Positions 25,632 to 35,054 of a stretch of DNA of 64,000 nt are shown piece after piece. A program made the translations under genes and the position numbers. Origin of the DNA: an uncultured Eubacteriales bacterium (lineage in GTDB: Bacteria; Bacillota; Clostridia; Lachnospirales; Lachnospiraceae); contig CASDVE010000004.1 of the NCBI GenBank assembly GCA_949284175.1, positions 1-64,000 on the forward strand. Direction: 5' to 3'. The number at the start of each line of letters is the position of its first letter. The first letter of the stretch is position 1. Under the pieces are notes generated by a model. It did not search any database and was not told where the DNA came from. It saw only the letters and a list, made by a program, of their open reading frames with translations.

Positions 25632-25664
25632 GTCAAATCATCTTTGACTGCCTTTATTATAGCA
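25632..25664 (-). promoter_or_regulatory. Extended -10 element and leader hairpin before the Smr-kinase pair
   Basis: Minus-strand TGC-TATAAT (-10 at 25656-25661), then GTCAAA-GATGA-TTTGAC (25632-25648). A second hairpin AAAGAG...CTCTTT (25602-25617) and the terminator hairpin follow. No strong -35 is visible. Confidence 0.4.
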
Positions 25665-25809
25665 TAATAGCTGTTAAGTTTGTGTATATAAAACAAGTAT
25701 TTTCATAAAGAAAGCATAAAGTTTTTTACATTTTTTGTAATGTAAATTAAATTTATCGCAATATTTCTTATCTTTACAAGGTGTTATGTATCCTATTGCC
25801 TAAATTATA

Positions 25810-27558
25810 TTAATATTTTTCCTCTGTATCCAATACTTCCTCTTCCTTTGATTCCACTTCTTTAAAAGTTACCTCTTGTTGCCTATCGTTACAAATTGTA
25901 AAATGCTCCATTAATTGGTGCATACGAGATGCTTGTCTTAATAACTCTTCACTGGCTACTGCACTTTCTTCACTTGTAGATGAAGTTGTCTGAACAACAG
26001 AAGAAATCTGTTCAATTCCCAATGCAATTTGATCCACTGCCTTAGACTCTTCTTGTACTGCTGTTGTAATCACTTCTATTTGATGTAAGGCTTTATCCAC
26101 CATATCGGATGCCTCTTCCATACTATCAGCAACTGTCTGAGCAATAACAGCACCTTTTTCCACAGAGTGTATGGAAGTTTCAATCAGCTGTGTTGTATTC
26201 TTTGCTGCTTCTGCGGACTTGGATGCCAGATTGCGAACTTCATCTGCAACAACAGCAAATCCTTTTCCTGCATTTCCAGCTCTTGCAGCCTCTACTGCTG
26301 CATTTAAAGCGAGTATATTTGTTTGGAATGCAATATCCTCAATTGTTTTTATAATTTTACCAATCTGTTCTGACGCATGAGTGATTTCATTCATTGCATT
26401 CAACATTTCTTCCATTTTCTGATTGCTTTCTGAAGTTTTTTCACCAGCAACTCTTGCATTTTCTTGTGCTGATAAAGCGGATTGTGTATTGGTATGAGAA
26501 CTCTCTAAAATTTGATTTAGCATAGAAGAAAGCTCTTCTACTGCTCCTGCTTGTTGTGTGGCTCCCTTTGCTGACTCTTCCGCTCCAAGTGCTACCTGAT
26601 GGGAACTTGCAGATACTTCCTGTGCTGTTTTCACAACGTCTGCTATCATATCACTCATTTCCACAACAAGTTTTTTAATACTTGTTTCAATATTGCTAAG
26701 CTCCCCTGGAAAATCAGCTGTCAAGGCAATATTAAAGTTACCATCTCCCATCTCCTCTGTCACGTAATCGATGTCAGCAATCACATCCCCCAAAATCTTT
26801 TGACTCTGGCGTAATGCCTCTGACATTTCTCCTACGGCATCCACAGATTGATAGGTAACAGGAAAATTCAAATGCCCTTCACTCATTGCCACCATAGCTT
26901 GTTTCGCTTCTTCTAATGGTTCTATAATAGAACGAATGATACGAATAGCGAGAATTAAAACAATAATAAGTACAACAATCAATGCCACTAAAACAACAAC
27001 AATATTCATAACAGAATTATTGTTTTGTTCCTCTATTGCATCATTTACCCTGACACTCAAAGCATCGGTTAATTTCTTTCCACTCTCTGCCTGTTGATTT
27101 AACGCTTTTGTACAGACGTTTTTAATCTGATTTAACGCCTCTTCATGATCTCCTGACTCTATCACATTGATAATTCTAGGGACTTCACTTTCCCAATTTT
27201 TTACGTATTGAATATAAGTTTCTTTATCATTTTGATCCAGTACAGTTGATCTCTCAATACTCTCTAACTGCTTATCCAAATTAGCAAGAGATGAGTTGAT
27301 CTGAGATTCCAGTGTGTTCCAGTCGTTTCCTTCTTCATCAAGTGCCATATCACGCAAGTATCGAGCGGCTGTATTCGCCTCTAATCGAGCGGTAATAACA
27401 CTTTCTTTTACTCCCATTTCTTCATCAATAATCTTATTAAAATCTCGTTTCATAGAGAACAGATTACTAACTCCTAATAGAATGATCAAAAACGATAACC
27501 CTATGACCATACCATGACTAAAAATGAGCCTTCCTTTAATTTTCATTCTCTTTAGCAA
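25810..27558 (-). CDS. Methyl-accepting chemotaxis protein
   Basis: A chemoreceptor with a first membrane helix (near [15 protein letters not shown]), a periplasmic-side helical sensor domain of about 150 residues of four-helix-bundle type, a second helix ([20 protein letters not shown]), a HAMP domain and a long signalling coiled coil. The conserved tip [20 protein letters not shown] is intact. The only strong Shine-Dalgarno (AAGGAGG, 27567-27573) fits a TTG start at 27558. An ATG at 27546 is too far from it, and an upstream GTG would place it inside the gene. The ligand is unknown. It is not next to cheC-cheD. Confidence 0.93.
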   Translation of the reverse strand: MLKRMKIKGRLIFSHGMVIGLSFLIILLGVSNLFSMKRDFNKIIDEEMGVKESVITARLEANTAARYLRDMALDEEGNDWNTLESQINSSLANLDKQLESIERSTVLDQNDKETYIQYVKNWESEVPRIINVIESGDHEEALNQIKNVCTKALNQQAESGKKLTDALSVRVNDAIEEQNNNSVMNIVVVLVALIVVLIIVLILAIRIIRSIIEPLEEAKQAMVAMSEGHLNFPVTYQSVDAVGEMSEALRQSQKILGDVIADIDYVTEEMGDGNFNIALTADFPGELSNIETSIKKLVVEMSDMIADVVKTAQEVSASSHQVALGAEESAKGATQQAGAVEELSSMLNQILESSHTNTQSALSAQENARVAGEKTSESNQKMEEMLNAMNEITHASEQIGKIIKTIEDIAFQTNILALNAAVEAARAGNAGKGFAVVADEVRNLASKSAEAAKNTTQLIETSIHSVEKGAVIAQTVADSMEEASDMVDKALHQIEVITTAVQEESKAVDQIALGIEQISSVVQTTSSTSEESAVASEELLRQASRMHQLMEHFTICNDRQQEVTFKEVESKEEEVLDTEEKY

Positions 27559-27702
27559 ATTAAATTCCTCCTTATTTTTCACGTAGACATTAGCCCTATT
27601 GAGAACCCCTTTTTAATTTGTACTTCATATGATTAGAGTATACTAACTATTTTAACAATGTCAAGTATCTTTCTAAAAACAGTTTATTATCTATTTTTTT
27701 AT

Positions 27703-28395
27703 TTATTTTTCTGTAAAATATTCATGTCCACCATAAGAAAACAAATATTTTAAATTCTGATCAAACCACTCCATATTTTTCGGATTAGAGTACGTCCGGT
27801 TTGCAAAATAAAGGGCTCCTTTGGAATTATCCTCTCCATTTAATGCCTTATCCACTGCCTTTTTGGTCTTATTTGTAACATGAACAGAATAATAGCGACC
27901 ATCTGAAATTGGAGAAAACTGAACAACATTCCCATTTCGTTGAAATACAACTTCTTCTATTGTATTGGGAAATCCTTTATGAGCTACACGATTTAAAATC
28001 ACATTGGCAACAATCTGTTTGCTTTTTATATCTCCCCCTGTGGTTTCTGCTTCCACAATTCTAACTAAAATATTGTATTCTTTTTGTGATATTTTATTTT
28101 TTACACTGGACTTTTTTTTCACAATGGATTTTTCTTGTTTTTTTTCTATTGTTGTTGCCATGGTTTCCTTAACATCTTGTTGTTCTAACCGATAAACCAC
28201 TTCCACTAACTCTTTGTTTGGCTTTCCAGCAGAGTGATTTTCCATAATATATAATTCATCCTCTGTTTGTGCATTGGTAAATCTCACTTCCATAACAAAA
28301 AGAAAGAGAGCAAACAACACCATGAACAAAGTCAAAATGCGATAGCTCCCTTTCCATATAAATTTTAATGTAAGGAATTTTTTAACATTTGACAT
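27703..28395 (-). CDS. SleB/CwlJ-type cell wall hydrolase
   Basis: A 230-residue protein with an N-terminal membrane anchor (about 20-36), a Lys-rich linker and a C-terminal Hydrolase_2 domain. The domain starts at YNILVRIVEAETTGGDIKSK, with the Glu typical of SleB lytic transglycosylases, and continues through VANVILNRV and QFSPISDGRYY to GALYFANRTY. Bacillus SleB and CwlJ degrade spore cortex at germination. The anchor and a possible sporulation promoter upstream fit a role in the sporulation cycle, but vegetative paralogues exist. Confidence 0.87.
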   Translation of the reverse strand: MSNVKKFLTLKFIWKGSYRILTLFMVLFALFLFVMEVRFTNAQTEDELYIMENHSAGKPNKELVEVVYRLEQQDVKETMATTIEKKQEKSIVKKKSSVKNKISQKEYNILVRIVEAETTGGDIKSKQIVANVILNRVAHKGFPNTIEEVVFQRNGNVVQFSPISDGRYYSVHVTNKTKKAVDKALNGEDNSKGALYFANRTYSNPKNMEWFDQNLKYLFSYGGHEYFTEK

Positions 28396-28425
28396 ACAGT
28401 CACTCCTTTTTATTTACTCTTGTAT

Positions 28426-28454
28426 ACTATATGCCAATTTTTAAAAAATTATTC
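28426..28454 (-). promoter_or_regulatory. Possible sigma-E-type promoter of the SleB-like gene
   Basis: Minus strand: GAATAAT (28448-28454), 14 bases, CATATAGT (28426-28433), close to the Bacillus sigma-E pattern and about 31 bases before the ATG. The match is suggestive only. Confidence 0.3.
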
Positions 28455-28506
28455 CTTTTATTTTACAAAACTATTACAAAATAGTTAATTTATATATATT
28501 TTCCCT

Positions 28507-31272
28507 TTATAACCCATTCCTCTTCTTCTTCTCTTTTAACAATGTTTGTACATCCAATGCTTCGACTTCCTGCTCTTTCTTCTGTTTTTTCTTTGGATTC
28601 TCTTTTCTTTCTTCTCTTATCCTCTCCTGTTCTTCTCTTTTTTTGTTCTGATGTTGCTCTTTTACCCCTTCTCTTTTCTTTCCCATATTTTCTTTCTTTG
28701 ATAACAGCAATTCTTTTCTTTTTTTGATTGTATCTTCTAAATAGGTGAGATGAAATCTTCGAATGGCAATATCCCATAAAAATAAAAGCATGCTAAGAAA
28801 TACAAAATAAGAATACAGAGGGTATTTTACTTCTACTCTTCCATTCATATCTTTCAATACCTCTTTTGCTTCCTTTATTTCCTTTCCATCCACCTCTTGC
28901 ATAAACTGAAGAAGTTCCTTTTGCTCTCCATCCAAACGATATTCTTTTGAATACTGCTTTAATGCTACTCCATTTTTATTTGATACAATGGCTCCATCTG
29001 TTTTATTGACAAGTCGAACCGTTGTCACTCCCTCTTTGCCCATTGAAAAACTTCCTGAAAAATTCCCTGGTGAACTTGGCTTTAATGCAATGGTTTGTTG
29101 CTCTCCTTTTTCATCGGTACATAACACTGTCACTTCTGTATTTTCAGAATATTGATCCGTTGTATAATGGATAAAAGCCACATCACCCTTTGTTTCAATC
29201 TTCATAAAATCTTCTTCTGTATCTGTTTGTGCCACTGTTTCATCTATGATCTGTTTCCATAGCCTCGTATAAGGCTCCCAGTTAGCATACGAAGATGTCC
29301 ATTGATTTGTAGCATCGCTTTGCCATGCAACCGTCTTACCAAGTCCATATTGCCATACGGTTAAAATCGGATCTCCTGTATCCGATTCTAACAGCACTCT
29401 CGCATGATTCTTTGCAGATGCCCCAACATATCCCAACATCTTTGGAAACTCAAATTCCTTCACCCCATCTAATATCTCATGTTCGGATACCACCTCTGGA
29501 ACAAATTCTCTCTCGATAATATAATCTCTCATGGATAAATAGACTTCTTTTGAGAAAATTTTTGGCAGATTTGTTCTAGCATTAGCAGAATAATACCGTC
29601 CTTCTCCCTGATCTGCTATTTCTTTTAATATCCTTTGATCGGCATCATCTCCGATTGCAACAGTGGAAATCGTTATATTCTCCTTGTTCGCCATGGCAAT
29701 GACATCATCATAGTCATGAAATCCATCCTGCCCATCCGTCAATAAGATAACGTGTTTTAACTTGGCATCGGATTTTACGAGCTGTTCTACGGCTTCTTTT
29801 AACGCTGGATAAATACTTGTTCCGCCTCCTTCTTCAATGGTCGCAATTTTTTCCATAATCGATTCTTTATCCTGAATCTCACCGATAGGAACTATCCATT
29901 GAAAGCGATCATCAAATCCTAACACGCCAACTTCATCGCTATCTCTTAGCGTTTCCACTGCACTGATCGCCGATTGTTTGGCTAGATCCAGATTATTGGC
30001 TCCTTCTCCCGATGTCATACTCCCTGAATGATCGATTACCATGACCATGGACACTTTTGGAATCTCTTTTTCTCCTTTTAAGTGCATATGAACGGGAAGA
30101 ACCTTTTCAAGAACGGTGTCACTATATCCACCAAGAGCAAAACTGCTATCACCACCAATGGCAACCAATCCTCCCGCATAATCTTTGACATACGTATCAA
30201 GATTATCAAGAAATCCCGTCTTTAAATCATTCTTCATCACATTGTTTAATAAAATGGTTTTATATGCTGTCATTTTAGAAATGGTGTCTGGTACAGAAGC
30301 TGGCGAAACCATGTCATATTGAAAGCCAGAATCCTTTAGTATCTGTTCTAATACAGTTCCATTTCCTCGTTCTCCTTCCACGATCAACACTCTCGTTGGC
30401 ATGGTAACATCGGTAAATGCAGAATATTCATTATTTAATAGTGTAGTATCTTCTTTTGCCTCCACTACGGCACGATAAGTCTTTAACCCTCCTTTACTTT
30501 CTTTATCTTGGAATACAAATTGATTTTCTCCTTTTTGAAGAATAACTTCTTTTTCTCCACGCCATTCCCTTCCTGAATACAGTTGTATCTTTCCTTCTGT
30601 TTCTATGGTACTATACACCGTTACTGTAATTTGAAATGTTTCATTTTTCCCAATTTTTTCAGGCACATCCAAGTCACTAATGTAGACTTCTTCCCCTTTT
30701 TCTTGTTCATATCGTTTTACTTGAAACTCCACCTGTTGACTGACTAAGGAAGAACGCATTTCTAGTAAATTTCCATCGTTTCCATAACCATCGGTTAATA
30801 GTACAATCCGTTTTCCACTTTCTTCTTCAAACATGGATAATGCCTTTGCAATGGCATTTTCATAATTGGTAGATGTTGTAATAGGCTCTGTTGTAATCGT
30901 ATCAAAGATTGGATGTTCCGATACAAATTGATCCACTAACGCCTCTTCCCCAAATGCTATGACTCCGACTTCATCGTATTTTCCCATTGTCTTTATCGCA
31001 TCTCGAACGAATTGTTCTTCTTCTTTTTGATGTCCATTCATGCTATCAGAAACATCAATTAAAAAAATTGTCGTTATTTTTTGGGTATCTTTTACAAGAA
31101 ATACTCCACTCATAGCCAACAATAACAACCCTATAATACTTGTTCTTACAATGGCGATTTTTCTTTGAAACAATGGCTCTTTTACACGTAAAAATCCGAC
31201 GGACCACAAAAGGAACAAAGCTAGAATCGGAATAAAAAGAAGGAGGAGTGGATGATTTATTTCAAATCTCAT
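28507..31272 (-). CDS. Large membrane protein with two VWA domains and a glutamine-amidotransferase-like fold
   Basis: This 921-residue protein has two N-terminal membrane helices (about 8-26 and 44-60) and a first VWA domain with a MIDAS motif DVSDS (73-77). A beta-sandwich stretch, an amidotransferase-like Rossmann segment (about 293-395) and a second VWA domain with DHSGS (414-418) follow. Near the C-terminus are one more helix and a highly basic 80-residue tail. Two complete MIDAS sites suggest metal-dependent binding of a partner. It is the last gene of the ten-gene MoxR/VWA/ABC operon and starts 22 bases after the preceding VWA gene. Confidence 0.85.
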   Translation of the reverse strand: MRFEINHPLLLLFIPILALFLLWSVGFLRVKEPLFQRKIAIVRTSIIGLLLLAMSGVFLVKDTQKITTIFLIDVSDSMNGHQKEEEQFVRDAIKTMGKYDEVGVIAFGEEALVDQFVSEHPIFDTITTEPITTSTNYENAIAKALSMFEEESGKRIVLLTDGYGNDGNLLEMRSSLVSQQVEFQVKRYEQEKGEEVYISDLDVPEKIGKNETFQITVTVYSTIETEGKIQLYSGREWRGEKEVILQKGENQFVFQDKESKGGLKTYRAVVEAKEDTTLLNNEYSAFTDVTMPTRVLIVEGERGNGTVLEQILKDSGFQYDMVSPASVPDTISKMTAYKTILLNNVMKNDLKTGFLDNLDTYVKDYAGGLVAIGGDSSFALGGYSDTVLEKVLPVHMHLKGEKEIPKVSMVMVIDHSGSMTSGEGANNLDLAKQSAISAVETLRDSDEVGVLGFDDRFQWIVPIGEIQDKESIMEKIATIEEGGGTSIYPALKEAVEQLVKSDAKLKHVILLTDGQDGFHDYDDVIAMANKENITISTVAIGDDADQRILKEIADQGEGRYYSANARTNLPKIFSKEVYLSMRDYIIEREFVPEVVSEHEILDGVKEFEFPKMLGYVGASAKNHARVLLESDTGDPILTVWQYGLGKTVAWQSDATNQWTSSYANWEPYTRLWKQIIDETVAQTDTEEDFMKIETKGDVAFIHYTTDQYSENTEVTVLCTDEKGEQQTIALKPSSPGNFSGSFSMGKEGVTTVRLVNKTDGAIVSNKNGVALKQYSKEYRLDGEQKELLQFMQEVDGKEIKEAKEVLKDMNGRVEVKYPLYSYFVFLSMLLFLWDIAIRRFHLTYLEDTIKKRKELLLSKKENMGKKREGVKEQHQNKKREEQERIREERKENPKKKQKKEQEVEALDVQTLLKEKKKRNGL

Positions 31273-31294
31273 TATTTTTCTCCTTTCTCATCGT

Positions 31295-33145
31295 TTATGC
31301 TCTTCTCACATAGACAATCCATTCAATCAGCAACATAAAAATGGCTAGCACCAAACAAACTGTCCTTAAACTCTTTTCTCCCATGCCCTCGACTTTTTCT
31401 TCGCTTTTATTGATTTTCATGGACTGGGCTGGTTTCGTTACCGTTTCTTCCCCTTGTGGAAAGGACACAGCAACATAACTTTTTATTGTTTCTTTTGCCA
31501 CTTTTTGAGAAACTGAATAAAGACCCGCTCGCTCCATTTCAACATACATGGAATCCTCGCTTTCATTTTCATCCATATAGTTTTCTTCTTTTTGTCTTGT
31601 TTCATCAAATACCTTTAATGCTTTTCCATGGATTCTTCCTTGCAAAGAAACTAAAGTTCCAGCCTCCACTTTTTGTTCCGATATTAACCCTGTTTCCGTT
31701 AAGTACGTTACAAATGACTGCATAAACAAAGGAAACTCTGCCATAAGAGGAAGATCGCTGTTATGGAGATCAAAGCCAATAACTCCAACTTTTCTTCCAT
31801 CATAGGTACCATAAAATCCAGCACTACCATTGGACATATCATGTAAAAGCAATAGATTGTTTCCCCATCTTGGCTGTTTATAAAGAGTGATTTCCTTTAC
31901 AGAAAACGTTTCTCCCACAAAAGAATCTGTCAGTTCTGATTGTGCAAAAGCCACTTGTTCCCCTTCCTTTGAAGAAACTTTCTCAATCTCTTTCCAATGA
32001 GTGTTAATAAAAAGAACACTGGAATTTTGTGGTATCGTTTTTGGCTCTATTCCATCATAGATAATGAGATCATATGGCTCTTTTTCATCCACGTAGTCTG
32101 GGTTCTCTGTCTTATAAACATCCATGCCTTCGATAAGAGAAAGTGCCCGTTCCAAAAATAAATTGGCTTTCGTTACTAAAAGTACCCTCTTTCCTCCTGT
32201 TTGCTGTATGAAATCGTATGCAACATTATCAGAAGCAAGCCCATCTTTTTGCTGTAATTCCGCTTTTATATAGGCACTTTTTAACTCATAAGGTCCAAAA
32301 TAGTAACTTTTACTCTCCTTACCTTGTAATGTCACCTCTTCAATGGCAAGCAAAGTTTCTTCCTTTCCGTCTGTTTTTTCATACAGATTAATTTCCACCG
32401 TCTGCACATTCTGTCCATGATTGGTCGCCTGCACAAGAACTTTTTCTCCCTTTCCCTCTTTTGCATTTGTTATCTCACTATGGCTGACATAATCAATGGA
32501 AATATTGTCTTGTTCTTTATATACACTGATGATCTCTCCTCTTATATCACCAACATCCACATGAGTATCCGTAAAAAATAAACTATTTACATCTTTTACC
32601 TGTTTTGAAAATGACTGGACAAGAGATAAAGAATTGTTCAAATCTCCTTTTTTATCCGTTCCTTTTATTTCTTCTAACTTCTGTTTTATCAGTTGATGAT
32701 CGGTTGTTTTACTCACAATGACTTTTGGAGTTTGATTGCAAACCACAAGTGTTATCTTCACACCATCATCTACTTCATCCACTCTCTGTTTTGCCTTTGC
32801 AATGGCAACATCCAATCTGGTTTTATCTTCATTGTATTTTGTATTCATACTTCCACTGTTATCCACCACAAGCACCAACTCTGATTTTATCATCTGCTTT
32901 TGTTTGATGTAGGGTGATAATAGTGCCAATAAAAGAAAGAGCCATATGATAAGCTGTAAAAAGAAAAGCAAATTTTTCTTTAACTTCTCAAAAGATGTTT
33001 TTGCTTCCATATTTTGCTCATTTTGTTTCCAAAACATAACAGAAGAAATCGGTTCTTCTTTCGCTTTTCTTTTCATCATATAAAAGAGAATAATGACACC
33101 AAAACCAATGGCTAAACTAAATGCCCAAACTGTTGCAATTCCCAC
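31295..33145 (-). CDS. BatA-like VWA membrane protein
   Basis: A 616-residue protein of BatA/aerotolerance-regulator type: an N-terminal helix (about 7-23), a second (about 59-78), a VWA domain with MIDAS motif DNSGS (95-99) and a Thr/Asp-bearing TDTHVDVG loop. A large beta-rich extracellular part and a C-terminal helix (CLVLAIFMLLIEWIVYV) follow. The start is GTG at 33145, set by GGAAGGTGAT upstream. It is preceded by DUF58 and MoxR genes, the usual partners of this family, where MoxR is thought to act as chaperone for VWA proteins. Confidence 0.87.
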   Translation of the reverse strand: MGIATVWAFSLAIGFGVIILFYMMKRKAKEEPISSVMFWKQNEQNMEAKTSFEKLKKNLLFFLQLIIWLFLLLALLSPYIKQKQMIKSELVLVVDNSGSMNTKYNEDKTRLDVAIAKAKQRVDEVDDGVKITLVVCNQTPKVIVSKTTDHQLIKQKLEEIKGTDKKGDLNNSLSLVQSFSKQVKDVNSLFFTDTHVDVGDIRGEIISVYKEQDNISIDYVSHSEITNAKEGKGEKVLVQATNHGQNVQTVEINLYEKTDGKEETLLAIEEVTLQGKESKSYYFGPYELKSAYIKAELQQKDGLASDNVAYDFIQQTGGKRVLLVTKANLFLERALSLIEGMDVYKTENPDYVDEKEPYDLIIYDGIEPKTIPQNSSVLFINTHWKEIEKVSSKEGEQVAFAQSELTDSFVGETFSVKEITLYKQPRWGNNLLLLHDMSNGSAGFYGTYDGRKVGVIGFDLHNSDLPLMAEFPLFMQSFVTYLTETGLISEQKVEAGTLVSLQGRIHGKALKVFDETRQKEENYMDENESEDSMYVEMERAGLYSVSQKVAKETIKSYVAVSFPQGEETVTKPAQSMKINKSEEKVEGMGEKSLRTVCLVLAIFMLLIEWIVYVRRA

Positions 33146-33160
33146 CGTATCACCTTCCTT

Positions 33161-34030
33161 TTATAATAATTGACTTTTGTATAACGTCTTTAAAAGCACC
33201 TCATCAAAGGGCTCATGAGAATACACCTTAATAAAAGCCACATCATATTTTTTACAAACTTGTTCTAATTGTTTTTGATACCTATGAAGTCTTTCCTGAT
33301 AGGCTTCCACTTCTTTTCTTGTTATGGTGACCTTTAACCGCTCTTTTGTTTCCATATCAAGAAATTCCACATCTCCATAGGAAGCGATCTGTTCCTCTTC
33401 TTTTGCCCAAATACAAATAAAAATTACTTCTTGTTTTTTATATTTTAAGTATTGTATAGCAGTTTCCATCGAGTGCATATCCAAAAAATCTGAAATTACA
33501 ATGGAGATACCGCCCTTTGTCAAATCAGATGCTCGAAGAGAGGACGCTAAATCTGTCTTTCCACCAAATTCTGTTTCTTTTAATTCCTGTAAAACTTCCG
33601 AAAATTTTCCTCTACCTCCATGCTTTTTCCCTTTTACTTGACCACCATCGGCAATTTTATATACTTGTGCCCGATCAAGATTATTTAATATTAAATAAGA
33701 AAGTCCAGCTGTTATATAAAGGGCCAAGTCGGATTTTTTCTTATTCCCAAATTCCATAGAAGCACTTGTATCAAGAAAAAGATGAAACAACGCCTCTTTT
33801 TCTTCCATATACTCTTTGATATAGAGTTTTTCAAAGCGTCCATAGGCATTCCAATCCACTCTCCTTATGTCATCGCCTAGTTGATATTCTCTGTAATCAG
33901 AAAACTCAACGGATGCTCCCTTTGCCATCGCTTTTCTACTTCCATTTCTTCCATGAATCATTGGCATTTTTAAATAATAACGAAGACGATTCATCGTATC
34001 AAAAAAAGTCTGTTCAAATTGTAGCTCCAT
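33161..34030 (-). CDS. DUF58 family protein
   Basis: A 289-residue soluble protein of the DUF58 family, which has a degenerate VWA fold. The family segment GDDIRRVDWNAYGRFEKLYIKE is intact, followed by FLDTSASMEFG, a MIDAS-like DxSxS motif. DUF58 genes nearly always sit beside moxR, as here (31 bases apart). The role is unproven; a MoxR-dependent adaptor or assembly factor is the common view. GAGGTGAT before the ATG supports the start. Confidence 0.92.
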   Translation of the reverse strand: MELQFEQTFFDTMNRLRYYLKMPMIHGRNGSRKAMAKGASVEFSDYREYQLGDDIRRVDWNAYGRFEKLYIKEYMEEKEALFHLFLDTSASMEFGNKKKSDLALYITAGLSYLILNNLDRAQVYKIADGGQVKGKKHGGRGKFSEVLQELKETEFGGKTDLASSLRASDLTKGGISIVISDFLDMHSMETAIQYLKYKKQEVIFICIWAKEEEQIASYGDVEFLDMETKERLKVTITRKEVEAYQERLHRYQKQLEQVCKKYDVAFIKVYSHEPFDEVLLKTLYKSQLL

Positions 34031-34061
34031 CCTATCACCTCACACGTTCACTTTCCTCTGA

Positions 34062-35039
34062 TCACACAACTCTCTTTTCCTCTAAAAGCCGTTGAATCAC
34101 GATTTCTGGGGTGATGCCCTCTGATATAGCTTCAAAGTTTAACAACAGTCGATGTCGTAACACCGGATACGCCATTGCCTCAATATCTTCAAATGCCACA
34201 TTATATCTTCCCTTTAGAAAGGCTCTTGCTTTTGCTGTTTTTATGAGTGCTTGTGCCGATCTTGGGCTAGAACCGCATAAAATATACTTTTTTGCCACCT
34301 CAGCTCCGTCTTCTATTTCTGGATGAGTTCCTGCCACAATGGACATGGCATACTCCATAACAGAGTCCGCCACTGGAAGTTGCAACATCATATCCCGTAT
34401 CTCTTTGATGTCTTCTTTTGTCATAACCATTTGTGGCGTATCCACTGCCTGTCCCATCGTTAACTCCACAATTTGGCGAAGTTGTTCTTTTGTTGGAAAA
34501 GAAATGAGAATTTTCATTAAAAATCGATCAAGTTGGGCTTCTGGCAATGGATAGGTTCCTTCATTTTCAATGGGGTTTTGCGTAGCCAATACCATAAATG
34601 GCTCTTCTAGTTTGTATGTGGTTGTACCTGTTGTAACCGTCTTTTCCTGCATAGCCTCCAGTAAAGCAGACTGTGTTTTTGGAGTTGCACGATTGATCTC
34701 ATCAGCAAGCACTAAATTTGCAAAAATAGGACCTTTTTGAAATTTAAAATGGTATCCTCCCTCTTCTTGCACAATTAAATTAGTTCCCGTCACATCTCCT
34801 GGCATTAAGTCTGGTGTAAACTGAATTCTTGAAAACTCCATATTCATCACTTTTGAAAATGTTTTGACAAGCTGTGTTTTTCCAAGCCCTGGAACACTTT
34901 CTAATAACACATTCCCATCTGCTAACATGGCAATCAGAACTTGTTCTATGACCTCTGTCTGCCCAACGATCGCCTTTTTAATTTCTTTTTGTACCATTTC
35001 CAACTTTTCTTTTACTTCTTTGATCATCTGCTCATTCAT
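34062..35039 (-). CDS. MoxR family AAA+ ATPase
   Basis: A 325-residue AAA+ protein. It shows Walker A (SVPGLGKTQLVK, about 54-65), Walker B (LVLADEINRATPKTQSALLE), the LATQNPIE sensor-1 motif and EGTYPLPEAQLDRF, the MoxR signature. MoxR proteins form hexamers and are believed to act as chaperones that activate or assemble VWA-domain partners. Two such partners and a DUF58 protein are encoded directly downstream. The start is preceded by AGGAGAG. Confidence 0.95.
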   Translation of the reverse strand: MNEQMIKEVKEKLEMVQKEIKKAIVGQTEVIEQVLIAMLADGNVLLESVPGLGKTQLVKTFSKVMNMEFSRIQFTPDLMPGDVTGTNLIVQEEGGYHFKFQKGPIFANLVLADEINRATPKTQSALLEAMQEKTVTTGTTTYKLEEPFMVLATQNPIENEGTYPLPEAQLDRFLMKILISFPTKEQLRQIVELTMGQAVDTPQMVMTKEDIKEIRDMMLQLPVADSVMEYAMSIVAGTHPEIEDGAEVAKKYILCGSSPRSAQALIKTAKARAFLKGRYNVAFEDIEAMAYPVLRHRLLLNFEAISEGITPEIVIQRLLEEKRVV

Positions 35040-35054
35040 ACTCTCTCTCCTATC

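Noticed and set aside
28490..28777. 95-codon Lys/Arg/Glu-rich open frame on the minus strand
   Set aside because: Shadow of the basic tail of the 921-residue VWA protein in another frame; composition comes from the A/G-rich codons.
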